NCBI RefSeq assembly: GCF_025147485.1
Contig: NZ_CP102263.1
Coordinates: 124,001 to 188,000, forward strand
Source of the DNA: Bacteroides uniformis
GTDB lineage: Bacteria > Bacteroidota > Bacteroidia > Bacteroidales > Bacteroidaceae
Direction of reading: 5' to 3'
DNA: 64,000 bases
The notes below the pieces were generated by a model, which was not told the origin of the DNA, searched no databases, and saw only the letters and a program-made list of their open reading frames with translations. Position numbers and translations under genes: made by a program. Below, piece after piece: positions 53,168 to 61,359 of the stretch. Positions within the stretch are counted from its first letter, which is position 1, and every line of letters begins with the position of its first letter.

Positions 53168-54883
53168 ATGACTCACAAATGGAATTATCAACCCATTACA
53201 CCCGAACAGGCAGAAGCAAGCCAACAACTGGCCCAAGAATTGGGAATTAGCCCAATATTGGGAAAATTGCTGGTGGAGCGGGGAATAACAACGGCAGCGG
53301 ATGCCCGGAAGTTTTTCCGCCCCCAACTACCGGACTTATACGACCCATTCCTGATGAAGGATATGGATATAGCCGTAGAGCGCCTGAACAAGGCAATGGG
53401 AAAGAAAGAGCGCATTCTTGTTTATGGAGATTATGACGTAGACGGTACCACGGCTGTGGCATTGGTCTACAAGTTTATTCAACAGTTCTATTCGAACATC
53501 GACTACTATATCCCCGACCGTTACAATGAGGGGTATGGAGTTTCAATCCAAGGAGTAGACTATGCCGCAGAGAGTGGTGTAGGTTTGATTATTGTATTGG
53601 ACTGCGGTATCAAAGCCGTCGAAGAAATCACATACGCCAAGGAGAAAGGCATTGATTTCATCATCTGCGACCATCATGTCCCCGATGATGTACTGCCCCC
53701 TGCTGTAGCCATTCTGAATGCCAAACGGGAAGACAACACCTATCCTTATGAACATCTGTCCGGATGCGGTGTAGGCTTTAAGTTCATGCAGGCATTTGCC
53801 CTCAACAACGGTATCGAGTTCCATCACCTTATCCCTTTACTGGACCTCTGCGCCGTCAGTATCGCATCGGATATTGTCCCCATTATGGGTGAAAACCGCA
53901 TTCTCGCCTACCACGGTTTGAAGCAGTTGAACAGTAATCCCAGCGTAGGCCTGAAAGCAATCATTGATGTCTGCGGACTGACGGACAAGGACATCACCGT
54001 CAGTGACATTGTATTCAAAATAGGTCCCCGCATCAACGCCTCCGGACGTATCCAGAACGGGAAAGAAGCTGTTGACTTGCTTACTGAAAAAGATTTCTCT
54101 CTTGCCCTGGAGAAAGCCGGACAAATCAACCAATACAACGAGACACGCAAGGACTTGGACAAGACCATGACCGAGGAGGCCAACAAGATTGTAGCTGACC
54201 TGGACGGACTTGCCGACCGACGTTCCATCGTATTGTACAATGAAGACTGGCATAAAGGCGTCATCGGCATCGTAGCCTCCCGGCTGACGGAAATCTATTA
54301 CCGGCCGGCAGTAGTACTGACACGTACGGATGACATGGCAACCGGTTCTGCCCGTTCCGTCTCCGGATTCGATGTCTACAAAGCCATTGAATACTGCCGC
54401 GACCTTCTGGAAAACTTCGGAGGTCATACCTACGCCGCCGGTCTTTCCATGAAGGTGGAAAATGTACCGGCCTTTATCGAACGCTTCGAAGAGTTCGTAT
54501 CACAAAATATCCTGCCGGAACAGACATGCGCCGTCATCGACATCAATGCCGAGATTGATTTCAGAGACATCACTCCGAAATTCTTCAGCGACTTGAAGAA
54601 ATTCAATCCATTCGGACCGGACAATGCCAAACCCATTTTCTGTACGCACAATGTCTATGATTATGGTACCAGCAAAGTCGTAGGCCGCGACCAGGAACAT
54701 ATCAAGCTAGAACTGGTGGATAATAAATCGAACAATGTAATGAACGGCATCGCTTTCGGGCAAAGTTCCCACGTACGCTTCATCAAGACCAAACGTTCCT
54801 TCGACATCTGCTATTCCATTGAAGAGAATACCCATAAGAGGGGTGAAGTGCAGTTGCAGATTGAAGACATAAAGCCGAACTGA
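53168..54883 (+). CDS. recJ: single-stranded-DNA-specific exonuclease RecJ
   Basis: A 571-residue 5'-3' ssDNA exonuclease of recombination and mismatch repair. The DHH domain shows YGDYDVDGTTAVAL (about 86), CDHHVPDD, NAKREDNTYP and SGCGVGFKF; the DHHA1 domain ends with GGHTYAAGLSM; an OB-like C-terminus follows (about 455-571). I chose the ATG at 53168-53170: it begins the usual MTHKWNY start, while the 52 open codons before it are not family-like. It is followed directly by a GC-rich repeat copy. Confidence 0.95.
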   Translation: MTHKWNYQPITPEQAEASQQLAQELGISPILGKLLVERGITTAADARKFFRPQLPDLYDPFLMKDMDIAVERLNKAMGKKERILVYGDYDVDGTTAVALVYKFIQQFYSNIDYYIPDRYNEGYGVSIQGVDYAAESGVGLIIVLDCGIKAVEEITYAKEKGIDFIICDHHVPDDVLPPAVAILNAKREDNTYPYEHLSGCGVGFKFMQAFALNNGIEFHHLIPLLDLCAVSIASDIVPIMGENRILAYHGLKQLNSNPSVGLKAIIDVCGLTDKDITVSDIVFKIGPRINASGRIQNGKEAVDLLTEKDFSLALEKAGQINQYNETRKDLDKTMTEEANKIVADLDGLADRRSIVLYNEDWHKGVIGIVASRLTEIYYRPAVVLTRTDDMATGSARSVSGFDVYKAIEYCRDLLENFGGHTYAAGLSMKVENVPAFIERFEEFVSQNILPEQTCAVIDINAEIDFRDITPKFFSDLKKFNPFGPDNAKPIFCTHNVYDYGTSKVVGRDQEHIKLELVDNKSNNVMNGIAFGQSSHVRFIKTKRSFDICYSIEENTHKRGEVQLQIEDIKPN

Positions 54884-54923
54884 AAGCCTCTCCCCTAACC
54901 CCTCCCCCACAGGGAGGGGAATA
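54884..54923. repeat. 40-bp GC-rich repeat, copy 1, after recJ
   Basis: A C-rich stretch starting AAGCCTCTCCCC and ending GGGAGGGG begins at the base after the recJ stop. It is internally palindromic around CCCTCCCCCACAGGGAGG. Copy 2 at 55081-55120 is the same element inverted, about 34 of 40 bases alike. Copies of this type are widespread in Bacteroidota and other bacteria. Confidence 0.8.
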
Positions 54924-55057
54924 AGAATAGTCTCCTTATATTAAGGAAATGATGAAAATTGGTTGATGCTATAAGATTAGTAATCACTACTATTAGCATA
55001 GAGAAGGAAAGAATATCAATTCAACGATAAGAAGTAGCAAGAAAGTTCAATAAGACC

Positions 55058-57004
55058 ATGAGCAGCAGTAGTAACTTCAAAACTCCCCTCCCTATGGGGG
55101 AGGGATTGGGGGTGAGGCTTCTGAAGCAATACTGGGGATACGATACCTTCCGGGGAATCCAGGAAGATATCATCAACAGCATTACCGAGGGACGGGACAC
55201 TTTGGGACTAATGCCCACGGGAGGAGGAAAATCCATCACTTTCCAAGTTCCGGCACTTGCTAAAGAAGGACTTTGCCTGGTCATCACTCCGTTGATTGCC
55301 CTCATGAAAGACCAGGTACAAAACCTGAAAAAGCGGGGAATCAAGGCGCTTGCCATCTACTCAGGCATGAGCAGGCAGGAAATCATCGTCACACTGGAGA
55401 ACTGTATATTCGGCAATTTCAAGTTCCTCTATATCTCCCCCGAAAGGCTCGATACTGAAATCTTCCGCACCAAACTGCAGAAGATGAAAATCAGTATGAT
55501 TACGGTAGACGAAAGCCACTGCATATCGCAATGGGGCTACGACTTCCGTCCTGCCTATCTGAAGATAGCCGAGATACGCACACTGCTACCCGGTGTACCC
55601 GTGCTGGCACTGACAGCCACTGCCACTCCGGAAGTAGTGAAAGATATCCAGGCCCGTCTGCATTTCCGTGAGGAAAATGTGTTCTGCATGAGTTTCGAGC
55701 GCAAAAATCTCGCCTATATCGTCCGTAAAACGGAAAACAAGACGGGAGAGCTGTTGCACATCCTGCGCCGTATGCCCGGAAGCGCCATCATCTATGTGCG
55801 CAACCGTCGCCGTACCAAGGAAATTACCGAACTGCTGCACAACGAAGACATCACCGCCGATTTCTACCATGCCGGACTGGATGACGCCACCAAAGACATC
55901 CGCCAACAACGCTGGCAAACAGGAGAAAGCCGTGTCATGGTCGCCACCAATGCATTCGGTATGGGTATCGACAAACCGGATGTACGGATTGTCATCCACA
56001 TGGATCTGCCCGATTCCATAGAAGCCTACTTCCAGGAAGCAGGACGTGCCGGAAGGGACGGACAAAAAGCCTACGCGGTCGTCCTTTACGCCAAGTCGGA
56101 TAAGGCAACACTGCACAAACGCATTCCCGACACCTTTCCTGAAAAAGAATATATAAAGGAAGTATATGAGCATCTTCAATACTATTACCAGATGGCAATG
56201 GGAGATGGACAAGGCTGTGTACGCGAGTTCAATATAGAAGACTTTTGCCGAAAGTTCAAGTACTTCCCCGTTCCCGTGGACAGTGCCTTGAAGATTCTGA
56301 CACAAGCGGGATACTTGGAATATACAGACGAACAAGACAATGCATCCCGGCTACTGTTCACTATCCGTCGAGACGAACTTTATAAACTGAGAGAGCTCGG
56401 CGAAGATATGGACAAACTCATCCAAACCATTCTCCGCTCCTATACCGGGGTCTTCACAGACCATGCTTTCATCAATGAAGATTCACTGGCCATACGCACT
56501 GGACTCACACGCCGGCAAGTGTATGAACAGCTCATCCACCTAGCCAAGCTACGTATCGTCAGTTACATCCCCCGCAAAAAGACACCATATATAATATACA
56601 CGCGAGAGAGGGTTGAAATGCGCCACCTGCAAATCTCTCCCGCCGTGTACGAGGAACGCAAAGAGCGGTATGAGAAACGCATAAGTGCCATGCTGGATTA
56701 CGTGAGCAGCGATACCGTGTGCCGTAGTCGAATGCTGCTACACTACTTCGGAGAGAAGAACGAGCATAACTGCGGGCAGTGCGACACTTGCATCAATTTG
56801 AAGAACAAGAAACCTTCCGGCCACCTTTCGGAAAAGGAACTTTCTGAAAAGATTCTTCAAGCCCTATCTGATAAACGACAAACTCCAGCCACTTTGGCAG
56901 AACAGATAGCAGACGATAAAAACATGCTCATCGATGTGTTACATGGATTGTTGGACGAAGGCAAGGTAATTGCTGTCAACGGAATGCTTCAAATCAAAAA
57001 ATAA
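55058..57004 (+). CDS. recQ: RecQ-family ATP-dependent DNA helicase
   Basis: A 648-residue DNA helicase. It shows the RecQ QYWGYDTFRGIQEDII, Walker A MPTGGGKS, DESHCISQWGYDFRPAY (DEAH box variant), LTATATPEV, GMGIDKPDVR, and QEAGRAGRDGQ. The zinc-binding Cys set is in CRSRMLLHYFG and HNCGQCDTC. A winged-helix-like C-terminus follows; no HRDC domain is seen. The conserved part starts at base 55121, right after a GC-rich repeat that encodes residues about 8-21 (TPLPMGEGLGVRL). Either ATG, at 55058 or inside the repeat at 55094, could be used. Confidence 0.94.
   Translation: MSSSSNFKTPLPMGEGLGVRLLKQYWGYDTFRGIQEDIINSITEGRDTLGLMPTGGGKSITFQVPALAKEGLCLVITPLIALMKDQVQNLKKRGIKALAIYSGMSRQEIIVTLENCIFGNFKFLYISPERLDTEIFRTKLQKMKISMITVDESHCISQWGYDFRPAYLKIAEIRTLLPGVPVLALTATATPEVVKDIQARLHFREENVFCMSFERKNLAYIVRKTENKTGELLHILRRMPGSAIIYVRNRRRTKEITELLHNEDITADFYHAGLDDATKDIRQQRWQTGESRVMVATNAFGMGIDKPDVRIVIHMDLPDSIEAYFQEAGRAGRDGQKAYAVVLYAKSDKATLHKRIPDTFPEKEYIKEVYEHLQYYYQMAMGDGQGCVREFNIEDFCRKFKYFPVPVDSALKILTQAGYLEYTDEQDNASRLLFTIRRDELYKLRELGEDMDKLIQTILRSYTGVFTDHAFINEDSLAIRTGLTRRQVYEQLIHLAKLRIVSYIPRKKTPYIIYTRERVEMRHLQISPAVYEERKERYEKRISAMLDYVSSDTVCRSRMLLHYFGEKNEHNCGQCDTCINLKNKKPSGHLSEKELSEKILQALSDKRQTPATLAEQIADDKNMLIDVLHGLLDEGKVIAVNGMLQIKK
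55081..55120. repeat. 40-bp GC-rich repeat, copy 2, inside the recQ 5' end
   Basis: This is copy 1 in inverted orientation. It ends exactly where recQ homology begins and contains an in-frame ATG at 55094. The peptide it encodes (TPLPMGEGLGVRL) is typical of translations of this repeat and is not a RecQ feature. Confidence 0.8.
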
Positions 57005-57009
57005 TTCAT

Positions 57010-57017
57010 TACTTTTG
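57010..57017 (+). promoter_or_regulatory. -7 element upstream of the TPR gene
   Basis: A perfect TACTTTTG lies 6 bp after the recQ stop. No TTTG is found at the -33 distance. A hairpin (CTGAGAGGA with TCCTATCAG, near 57041-57064) lies in the leader between it and the TPR gene. Confidence 0.4.
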
Positions 57018-57116
57018 CCGTTGGAAAAGAATGTCCTGCCGCTGAGAGGAACATCTCCTATCAGCCATGCCCCTCCTTTTCCTTTTTAATTTTTAATTCT
57101 TTAATTTTAATCACCT

Positions 57117-58076
57117 ATGGGATTCTTTAAATCTTTTTTCTCCGGCAAGTCAGACAGTCCGGCAAATGAGAAACAAAAAAACGAACAGAAGAATTTTGAG
57201 ATATTCAAGTATGACGGTATGCGCGCACAACGCATGGGCCGTACAGACTACGCCATCAAATGCTTCACTGAAGCCCTTGCCATTCAGGAAGACTTCGAGA
57301 CCATGGGATATCTCGCCCAAGTCTACACCCAGACCAGCGAACTGGACGAGGCGCACAAACTACTGGAACGCATGACCGAAATAGAGCCGGAACATATCTC
57401 CACCTACCTCAGTCTTGCCAACGTATGCTACATGCAGGAAGACTATCCCGCCATGGCAGGAGCGGCAAAGAAGGCTATCGAAATAGAAGAGGGCAACGCC
57501 ATGGCACATTACCTGCTCGGCAAAGCAGACAATGGGCAAGGGGACGGCATCATGTGCATCGCCCATCTTACGAAAGCCATCGTACTGAAAGATGATTTCA
57601 TCGAAGCACGTCTGCTCCGTGCCGAAGCCCTGGTCCAAATGCAGCAATACAAGGAAGCGATGGAAGACATAGACACCATTCTGGCACAAGACCCGGAAGA
57701 CGAAAGTGCCATCTTGCTCCGCGGAAAGATAGAAGAAGCTACGGGAGACAAAGAAAAAGCAGAAAGCAGCTATCAGAAAGTGACGGAGTTGAATCCCTTC
57801 AACGAACAAGCCTTCCTCTACTTAGGACAGCTTTACATCACCCAAAACAAACTGGCAGAAGCCATCGAGCTCTTTACGGAAGCCACAGAACTGAACCCTA
57901 ATTTCGCAGAGGCCTATCATGAGCGCGGACGTGCCAAGTTGCTGAACGGCGACAAGGAAGGTTCTGCAGAAGACATGAAGAAAGGACTGGAACTCAATCC
58001 TAAAGAGATACAGAACTTTAACGGACAATATGGTAACCAACCGGGGGGAAGTACCGGTAATATCCTGGGATTATGA
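57117..58076 (+). CDS. tetratricopeptide repeat protein
   Basis: A 319-residue protein with an N-terminal basic/Ser-rich stretch and about seven TPR units from residue 30 to 305 (GRTDYAIKCFTEALAI, NKLAEAIELFTEATELNPNF, AEAYHERGRAKLLNGDKEGS). No signal peptide or membrane segment is clear. It is a scaffold for protein interactions; partners are unknown. The last 20 residues are Gly/Gln/Asn-rich. The EEP gene follows 21 bp downstream. Confidence 0.9.
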   Translation: MGFFKSFFSGKSDSPANEKQKNEQKNFEIFKYDGMRAQRMGRTDYAIKCFTEALAIQEDFETMGYLAQVYTQTSELDEAHKLLERMTEIEPEHISTYLSLANVCYMQEDYPAMAGAAKKAIEIEEGNAMAHYLLGKADNGQGDGIMCIAHLTKAIVLKDDFIEARLLRAEALVQMQQYKEAMEDIDTILAQDPEDESAILLRGKIEEATGDKEKAESSYQKVTELNPFNEQAFLYLGQLYITQNKLAEAIELFTEATELNPNFAEAYHERGRAKLLNGDKEGSAEDMKKGLELNPKEIQNFNGQYGNQPGGSTGNILGL

Positions 58077-58097
58077 CAAATTCAATTATTGCCGCCA

Positions 58098-58847
58098 ATG
58101 AAACGAAATTTATTTCTATCAGTACTTTTTGTACTGATGTTCGCACCTGCCCATGCACAGCAAGTGAACATATTGTCCTATAACGTACATAATTGCATAG
58201 GTATGGACAAGGAGTACAATTACCGGCGCATTGCCAATGTTATCAGTCAAACTTCTCCGGACATAGTCGCCCTGCAGGAACTTGACAGTGTAACGGTGCG
58301 CAACAAAGGAATCCATGCTCTCGGAGAACTAGAAAAACTGACCGGAATGCACGGGACTTATGCAGCAGCCATTCCTTTTCAGGGTGGAAGCTACGGCATC
58401 GGAATCCTCTCCAGAGAGATACCCATAAAATACAAAATCATTCCAATGCCCGGACGGGAAGAAAAACGTACCCTCATTATTGCAGAATTTAAAGATTATG
58501 TATTTTGTGCCACACACCAGTCCCTCACTCCAGAAGACCAGCTCCTTGCCGTACCATTGATAGAAAAAGCCTTGCAAAACGTCGATAAGCCCATCTTTAT
58601 GGCAGGCGACATGAACTCTGCACCAGCAAGCGTTCCCCAGCTGGAATTGGCAAAACATTTTGCCACCCTCAATGACACAACCTCTTATACTTTCCCGGCA
58701 GACCGTCCCAACCGATGTATAGACTACATCTACGGCTATTCCAAGAATGGGTATCGGTTTGACGTACAATACCGGAAAGTCATAGAAGACACCATTTCAT
58801 CCGACCATCGTCCGGTTCAAGTCATTGTACAAGTTAAAGGGAAATAA
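58098..58847 (+). CDS. secreted endonuclease/exonuclease/phosphatase (EEP) family protein
   Basis: A 249-residue protein with a signal peptide (about 1-21, ending AHAQ). The EEP fold shows ILSYNVHNCIGMD, IVALQELDSVT, CATHQSLTPEDQ, MAGDMNSAPAS and SSDHRPVQVIV, with the metal and catalytic residues in place. I chose the ATG at 58098-58100, which begins the signal peptide; the TTG 9 bp upstream is less likely. It is a paralogous fold to the enzyme at 41117-41980 but not in the same locus. Its substrate is unknown. Confidence 0.88.
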   Translation: MKRNLFLSVLFVLMFAPAHAQQVNILSYNVHNCIGMDKEYNYRRIANVISQTSPDIVALQELDSVTVRNKGIHALGELEKLTGMHGTYAAAIPFQGGSYGIGILSREIPIKYKIIPMPGREEKRTLIIAEFKDYVFCATHQSLTPEDQLLAVPLIEKALQNVDKPIFMAGDMNSAPASVPQLELAKHFATLNDTTSYTFPADRPNRCIDYIYGYSKNGYRFDVQYRKVIEDTISSDHRPVQVIVQVKGK

Positions 58848-58883
58848 GTTAAATTGCTACTATCCCTAAAAAAAACATTGTTT

Positions 58884-58917
58884 TTTGTTTGTATATAAAA
58901 GAAAAGCATTACTTTTG
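58884..58917 (+). promoter_or_regulatory. promoter of the aromatic amino acid operon
   Basis: TTTG at 58884-58887 or 58888-58891, then a perfect -7 element TACTTTTG (58910-58917), spacing 22 or 18 bp. The transcript would start near 58924 and carry a leader peptide and a terminator before pheA. Confidence 0.7.
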
Positions 58918-58947
58918 TCACGTAATTCAAAAACAGAGAATACAAGT

Positions 58948-59034
58948 ATGAAGTCATTTACTTATGCATATTACTTCTTTTTTTACTTTTACTTTAGCCA
59001 GAAAGTAGAGCGGGAGTTTGTATGTATCAAGTGA
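58948..59034 (+). CDS. Phe/Tyr-rich leader peptide
   Basis: A 28-codon reading frame, MKSFTYAYYFFFYFYF followed by SQKVEREFVCIK. Of residues 4-16, eleven of thirteen are Phe or Tyr (six Phe, five Tyr). It lies between a good promoter and a terminator upstream of prephenate dehydratase, exactly where a transcription attenuation leader should be. Its aromatic codon run would make ribosomes pause when charged tRNA-Phe or tRNA-Tyr is scarce. It has no function as a protein by itself. Confidence 0.85.
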   Translation: MKSFTYAYYFFFYFYFSQKVEREFVCIK

Positions 59035-59114
59035 CAGTGATGCTTAAGGACTGAATAGAGAAACAAGTAAATATACAGAATCCCGCTCCATCGTATGGAA
59101 GCGGGATTTTTTTT
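59008..59114 (+). terminator. attenuator: antiterminator and Rho-independent terminator before pheA
   Basis: The terminator is ATCCCGCTCCAT (59080-59091) paired with ATGGAAGCGGGAT (59095-59107; one bulged A), then a run of eight T. The sequence GAGCGGGA (59008-59015), inside the leader peptide's last codons, is the exact complement of TCCCGCTC (59081-59088), the left arm of the terminator, so it can form a competing antiterminator. A ribosome stalled on the Phe/Tyr run would leave GAGCGGGA free; one that reads on would cover it and allow termination. Confidence 0.85.
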
Positions 59115-59140
59115 ATAGCATAACCAAGAAAATAAAAATA

Positions 59141-59989
59141 ATGAAAAAGGTAGCCATTCAAGGAACATTAGGCTCGTATCACGACATCGCCGCACACAAG
59201 TACTTCGAAGGAGAAGAAATAGAGTTAATCTGTTGCGCCAACTTTGAAGACGTGTTCGGTGCCATCAAAAAAGACAGTCAGACCATAGGAATGCTGGCGA
59301 TAGAAAACACCATTGCAGGTAGTTTGCTGCATAACAATGAGCTATTACGCCAAAGTGGCGCACAGATTGTCGGCGAGTACAAGCTGCGTATTTCCCATAG
59401 TTTTGTCTGCCTGCCCGATGAAGACTGGGATGATATTACCGAAGTCAACTCCCACCCTATCGCCCTGATGCAATGCCGTGAATTCCTGGGACAACACCCC
59501 GGAATCAAAGTGGTGGAAGGCGAAGATACCGCCCGCAGTGCCGAAATCATCCAACAGGAACATCTGAAAGGCCATGCAGCTATCTGCTCCAAAGCTGCTG
59601 CAGAGCGTTATGGCATGAAGGTCCTGCAGGAAGGTATCGAAACCAACAAACATAACTTCACCCGTTTCCTGGTCGTAGCCGACCCTTGGCAAGTAGATGA
59701 ACTGAACCGGCATCGCAGCAAGGACGTCAACAAGGCAAGCATGGTATTCACACTTCCCCATACTGAAGGAAGCCTTTCCCAAGTATTGTCTATTTTGTCT
59801 TTCTACCGCATCAACCTGACCAAGATACAATCACTGCCCATCATCGGGCGTGAATGGGAATACCAGTTTTACGTAGATGTCGTCTTCGACAATGTACTGA
59901 GATATAAACAATCCATTGCGGCCATCACACCGCTGACCAAAGAGCTGAAAATATTAGGAGAATATGAAGATGGAAAATCAAACGTGTAG
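59141..59989 (+). CDS. pheA: prephenate dehydratase
   Basis: A 282-residue enzyme of phenylalanine synthesis (prephenate to phenylpyruvate). The dehydratase domain (about 1-180) shows VAIQGTLGSYHDIAAHKYF, IAGSLLHNNELL, NSHPIALMQC and HNFTRFLVV with the Thr-Arg-Phe catalytic motif. The C-terminal ACT domain (about 195-275; LPHTEGSLSQVLSILSFYRI, LTKIQSLPI) binds Phe for feedback control. It follows the attenuator and overlaps the aminotransferase by 26 bp. Confidence 0.96.
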   Translation: MKKVAIQGTLGSYHDIAAHKYFEGEEIELICCANFEDVFGAIKKDSQTIGMLAIENTIAGSLLHNNELLRQSGAQIVGEYKLRISHSFVCLPDEDWDDITEVNSHPIALMQCREFLGQHPGIKVVEGEDTARSAEIIQQEHLKGHAAICSKAAAERYGMKVLQEGIETNKHNFTRFLVVADPWQVDELNRHRSKDVNKASMVFTLPHTEGSLSQVLSILSFYRINLTKIQSLPIIGREWEYQFYVDVVFDNVLRYKQSIAAITPLTKELKILGEYEDGKSNV

Positions 59990-61145
59990 AATAAAGCCTG
60001 CCGACCGCCTGGCAAGCGTAAGCGAATACTACTTCTCGAAGAAGCTGAAAGAAGTGGCACAAATGAATGCCGAAGGAATGGATGTCATCAGCCTGGGAAT
60101 CGGAAGCCCCGACATGCCGCCTTCCGAAAAGACAATCCGGACACTTTGCGAAGCTGCCTGCAATCCGGACGGACATGGTTACATGCCCTACGTAGGTATC
60201 CCCGAACTGCGCCGCGGTTTTGCGGACTGGTACCAAAAATGGTACGGTGTAGCATTGAATCCCAACACAGAGATACAACCGCTCATCGGCTCCAAAGAAG
60301 GCATCCTGCACGTGACGCTGGCCTTTGTCAACCCCGGTGAACAAGTATTGGTTCCCAATCCCGGCTATCCCACCTATACTTCATTAAGCAAGATTCTGGG
60401 TGCCGAGGTCGTGAACTATAACTTGAAAGAAGAAAACGGCTGGATGCCCGACTTCGACGAACTGGAACGGATGGACATGAGCCGTGTAAAACTGATGTGG
60501 ACCAACTATCCCAATATGCCCACCGGGGCGAACGCAACACCGGAACTGTACCGGAAACTGGTGGACTTCGCACGCCGCAAGGACATCGTCATCGTAAACG
60601 ACAACCCCTACAGTTTCATCCTGAACGAACATCCTATCAGCATCCTCAGCATTCCGGGTGCCAAAGAGTGCTGCATAGAATTCAATTCCATGAGCAAAAG
60701 CCACAACATGCCGGGCTGGCGTATCGGCATGCTTGCCTCGAATGCCGACTTCGTGCAATGGATATTGAAAGTAAAAAGCAACATCGACAGCGGTATGTTC
60801 CGTGCCATGCAACTGGCAGCCGCCACTGCCCTGGAAGCAGAGCAAGACTGGTATGACGGCAACAACGCGAATTACCGCAACCGCCGTCAGTTGGCAGGAG
60901 AAATTATGCATACCTTGGGTTGCACCTACGACGAAAACCAGGTAGGCATGTTCCTCTGGGGCAAAATCCCCGACAGCTGTACAGACGTGGAAGAACTGAC
61001 TGAACACGTGCTGCATAAAGCCAGAGTGTTCATTACTCCCGGGTTTATCTTCGGAAGTAACGGGAAACGGTATATCCGCATCTCCCTCTGCTGTAAGGAC
61101 AATAAACTGGCAGAAGCATTGAAGCGTATCAAGGACATGAAATAA
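59964..61145 (+). CDS. class I/II pyridoxal-phosphate aminotransferase of the aromatic operon
   Basis: A 393-residue aminotransferase, similar to the LL-diaminopimelate/aspartate aminotransferase group. It shows LGIGSPDMPPSE, GYMPYVGIPELRRGFADWY, VPNPGYPTYTSL, WTNYPNMPTGANA, VNDNPYSFILNE, the PLP Lys in EFNSMSKSHNMPGWRIGMLA, and RIRISLCC-like KRYIRISLCC. Located between pheA and the DAHP synthase-chorismate mutase gene, it most likely converts phenylpyruvate and 4-hydroxyphenylpyruvate to Phe and Tyr, or prephenate to arogenate. It overlaps pheA by 26 bp. Confidence 0.9.
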   Translation: MKMENQTCRIKPADRLASVSEYYFSKKLKEVAQMNAEGMDVISLGIGSPDMPPSEKTIRTLCEAACNPDGHGYMPYVGIPELRRGFADWYQKWYGVALNPNTEIQPLIGSKEGILHVTLAFVNPGEQVLVPNPGYPTYTSLSKILGAEVVNYNLKEENGWMPDFDELERMDMSRVKLMWTNYPNMPTGANATPELYRKLVDFARRKDIVIVNDNPYSFILNEHPISILSIPGAKECCIEFNSMSKSHNMPGWRIGMLASNADFVQWILKVKSNIDSGMFRAMQLAAATALEAEQDWYDGNNANYRNRRQLAGEIMHTLGCTYDENQVGMFLWGKIPDSCTDVEELTEHVLHKARVFITPGFIFGSNGKRYIRISLCCKDNKLAEALKRIKDMK

Positions 61146-61189
61146 ATGCTTACAAGTAAGAGATGAACACCCTAAAGCCGGAATCCCGT

Positions 61190-61264
61190 TTACTAAAACT
61201 CCACCGGAGATTTACTAAAACGGGAGGAACGATTTAGTAAATCTTCTCCGACGTTTTACTAAAT
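61190..61264. repeat. four TTTA(C/G)TAAA palindromes at exact 22-bp steps
   Basis: TTTACTAAA at 61190, 61212 and 61256, and TTTAGTAAA at 61234, each 22 bp from the next, two helical turns of 11 bp. Each spacer of 13 bp has a GGAG or CTCC word near its middle; the first spacer centre, CTCCaccGGAG, is itself palindromic and lies exactly 11 bp from its neighbours. It lies in the 214-bp gap between the aminotransferase and DAHP synthase genes; no gene is seen there. Confidence 0.85.
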
Positions 61265-61359
61265 CTCCGGGACCTTGCTCAGAAAGTCTTCTGAAAAGGA
61301 GGAAACGTCACAAGGAAGAAAAAGCATAATTAAAGAATATTATTAAACAAATAAAGAAT

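Noticed and set aside
41117..58847. The EEP proteins at 41117 and 58098 as a tandem functional pair
   Set aside because: They share only the fold motifs, lie 16 kb apart in different transcription units, and one is in the utilization locus while the other follows a TPR gene.
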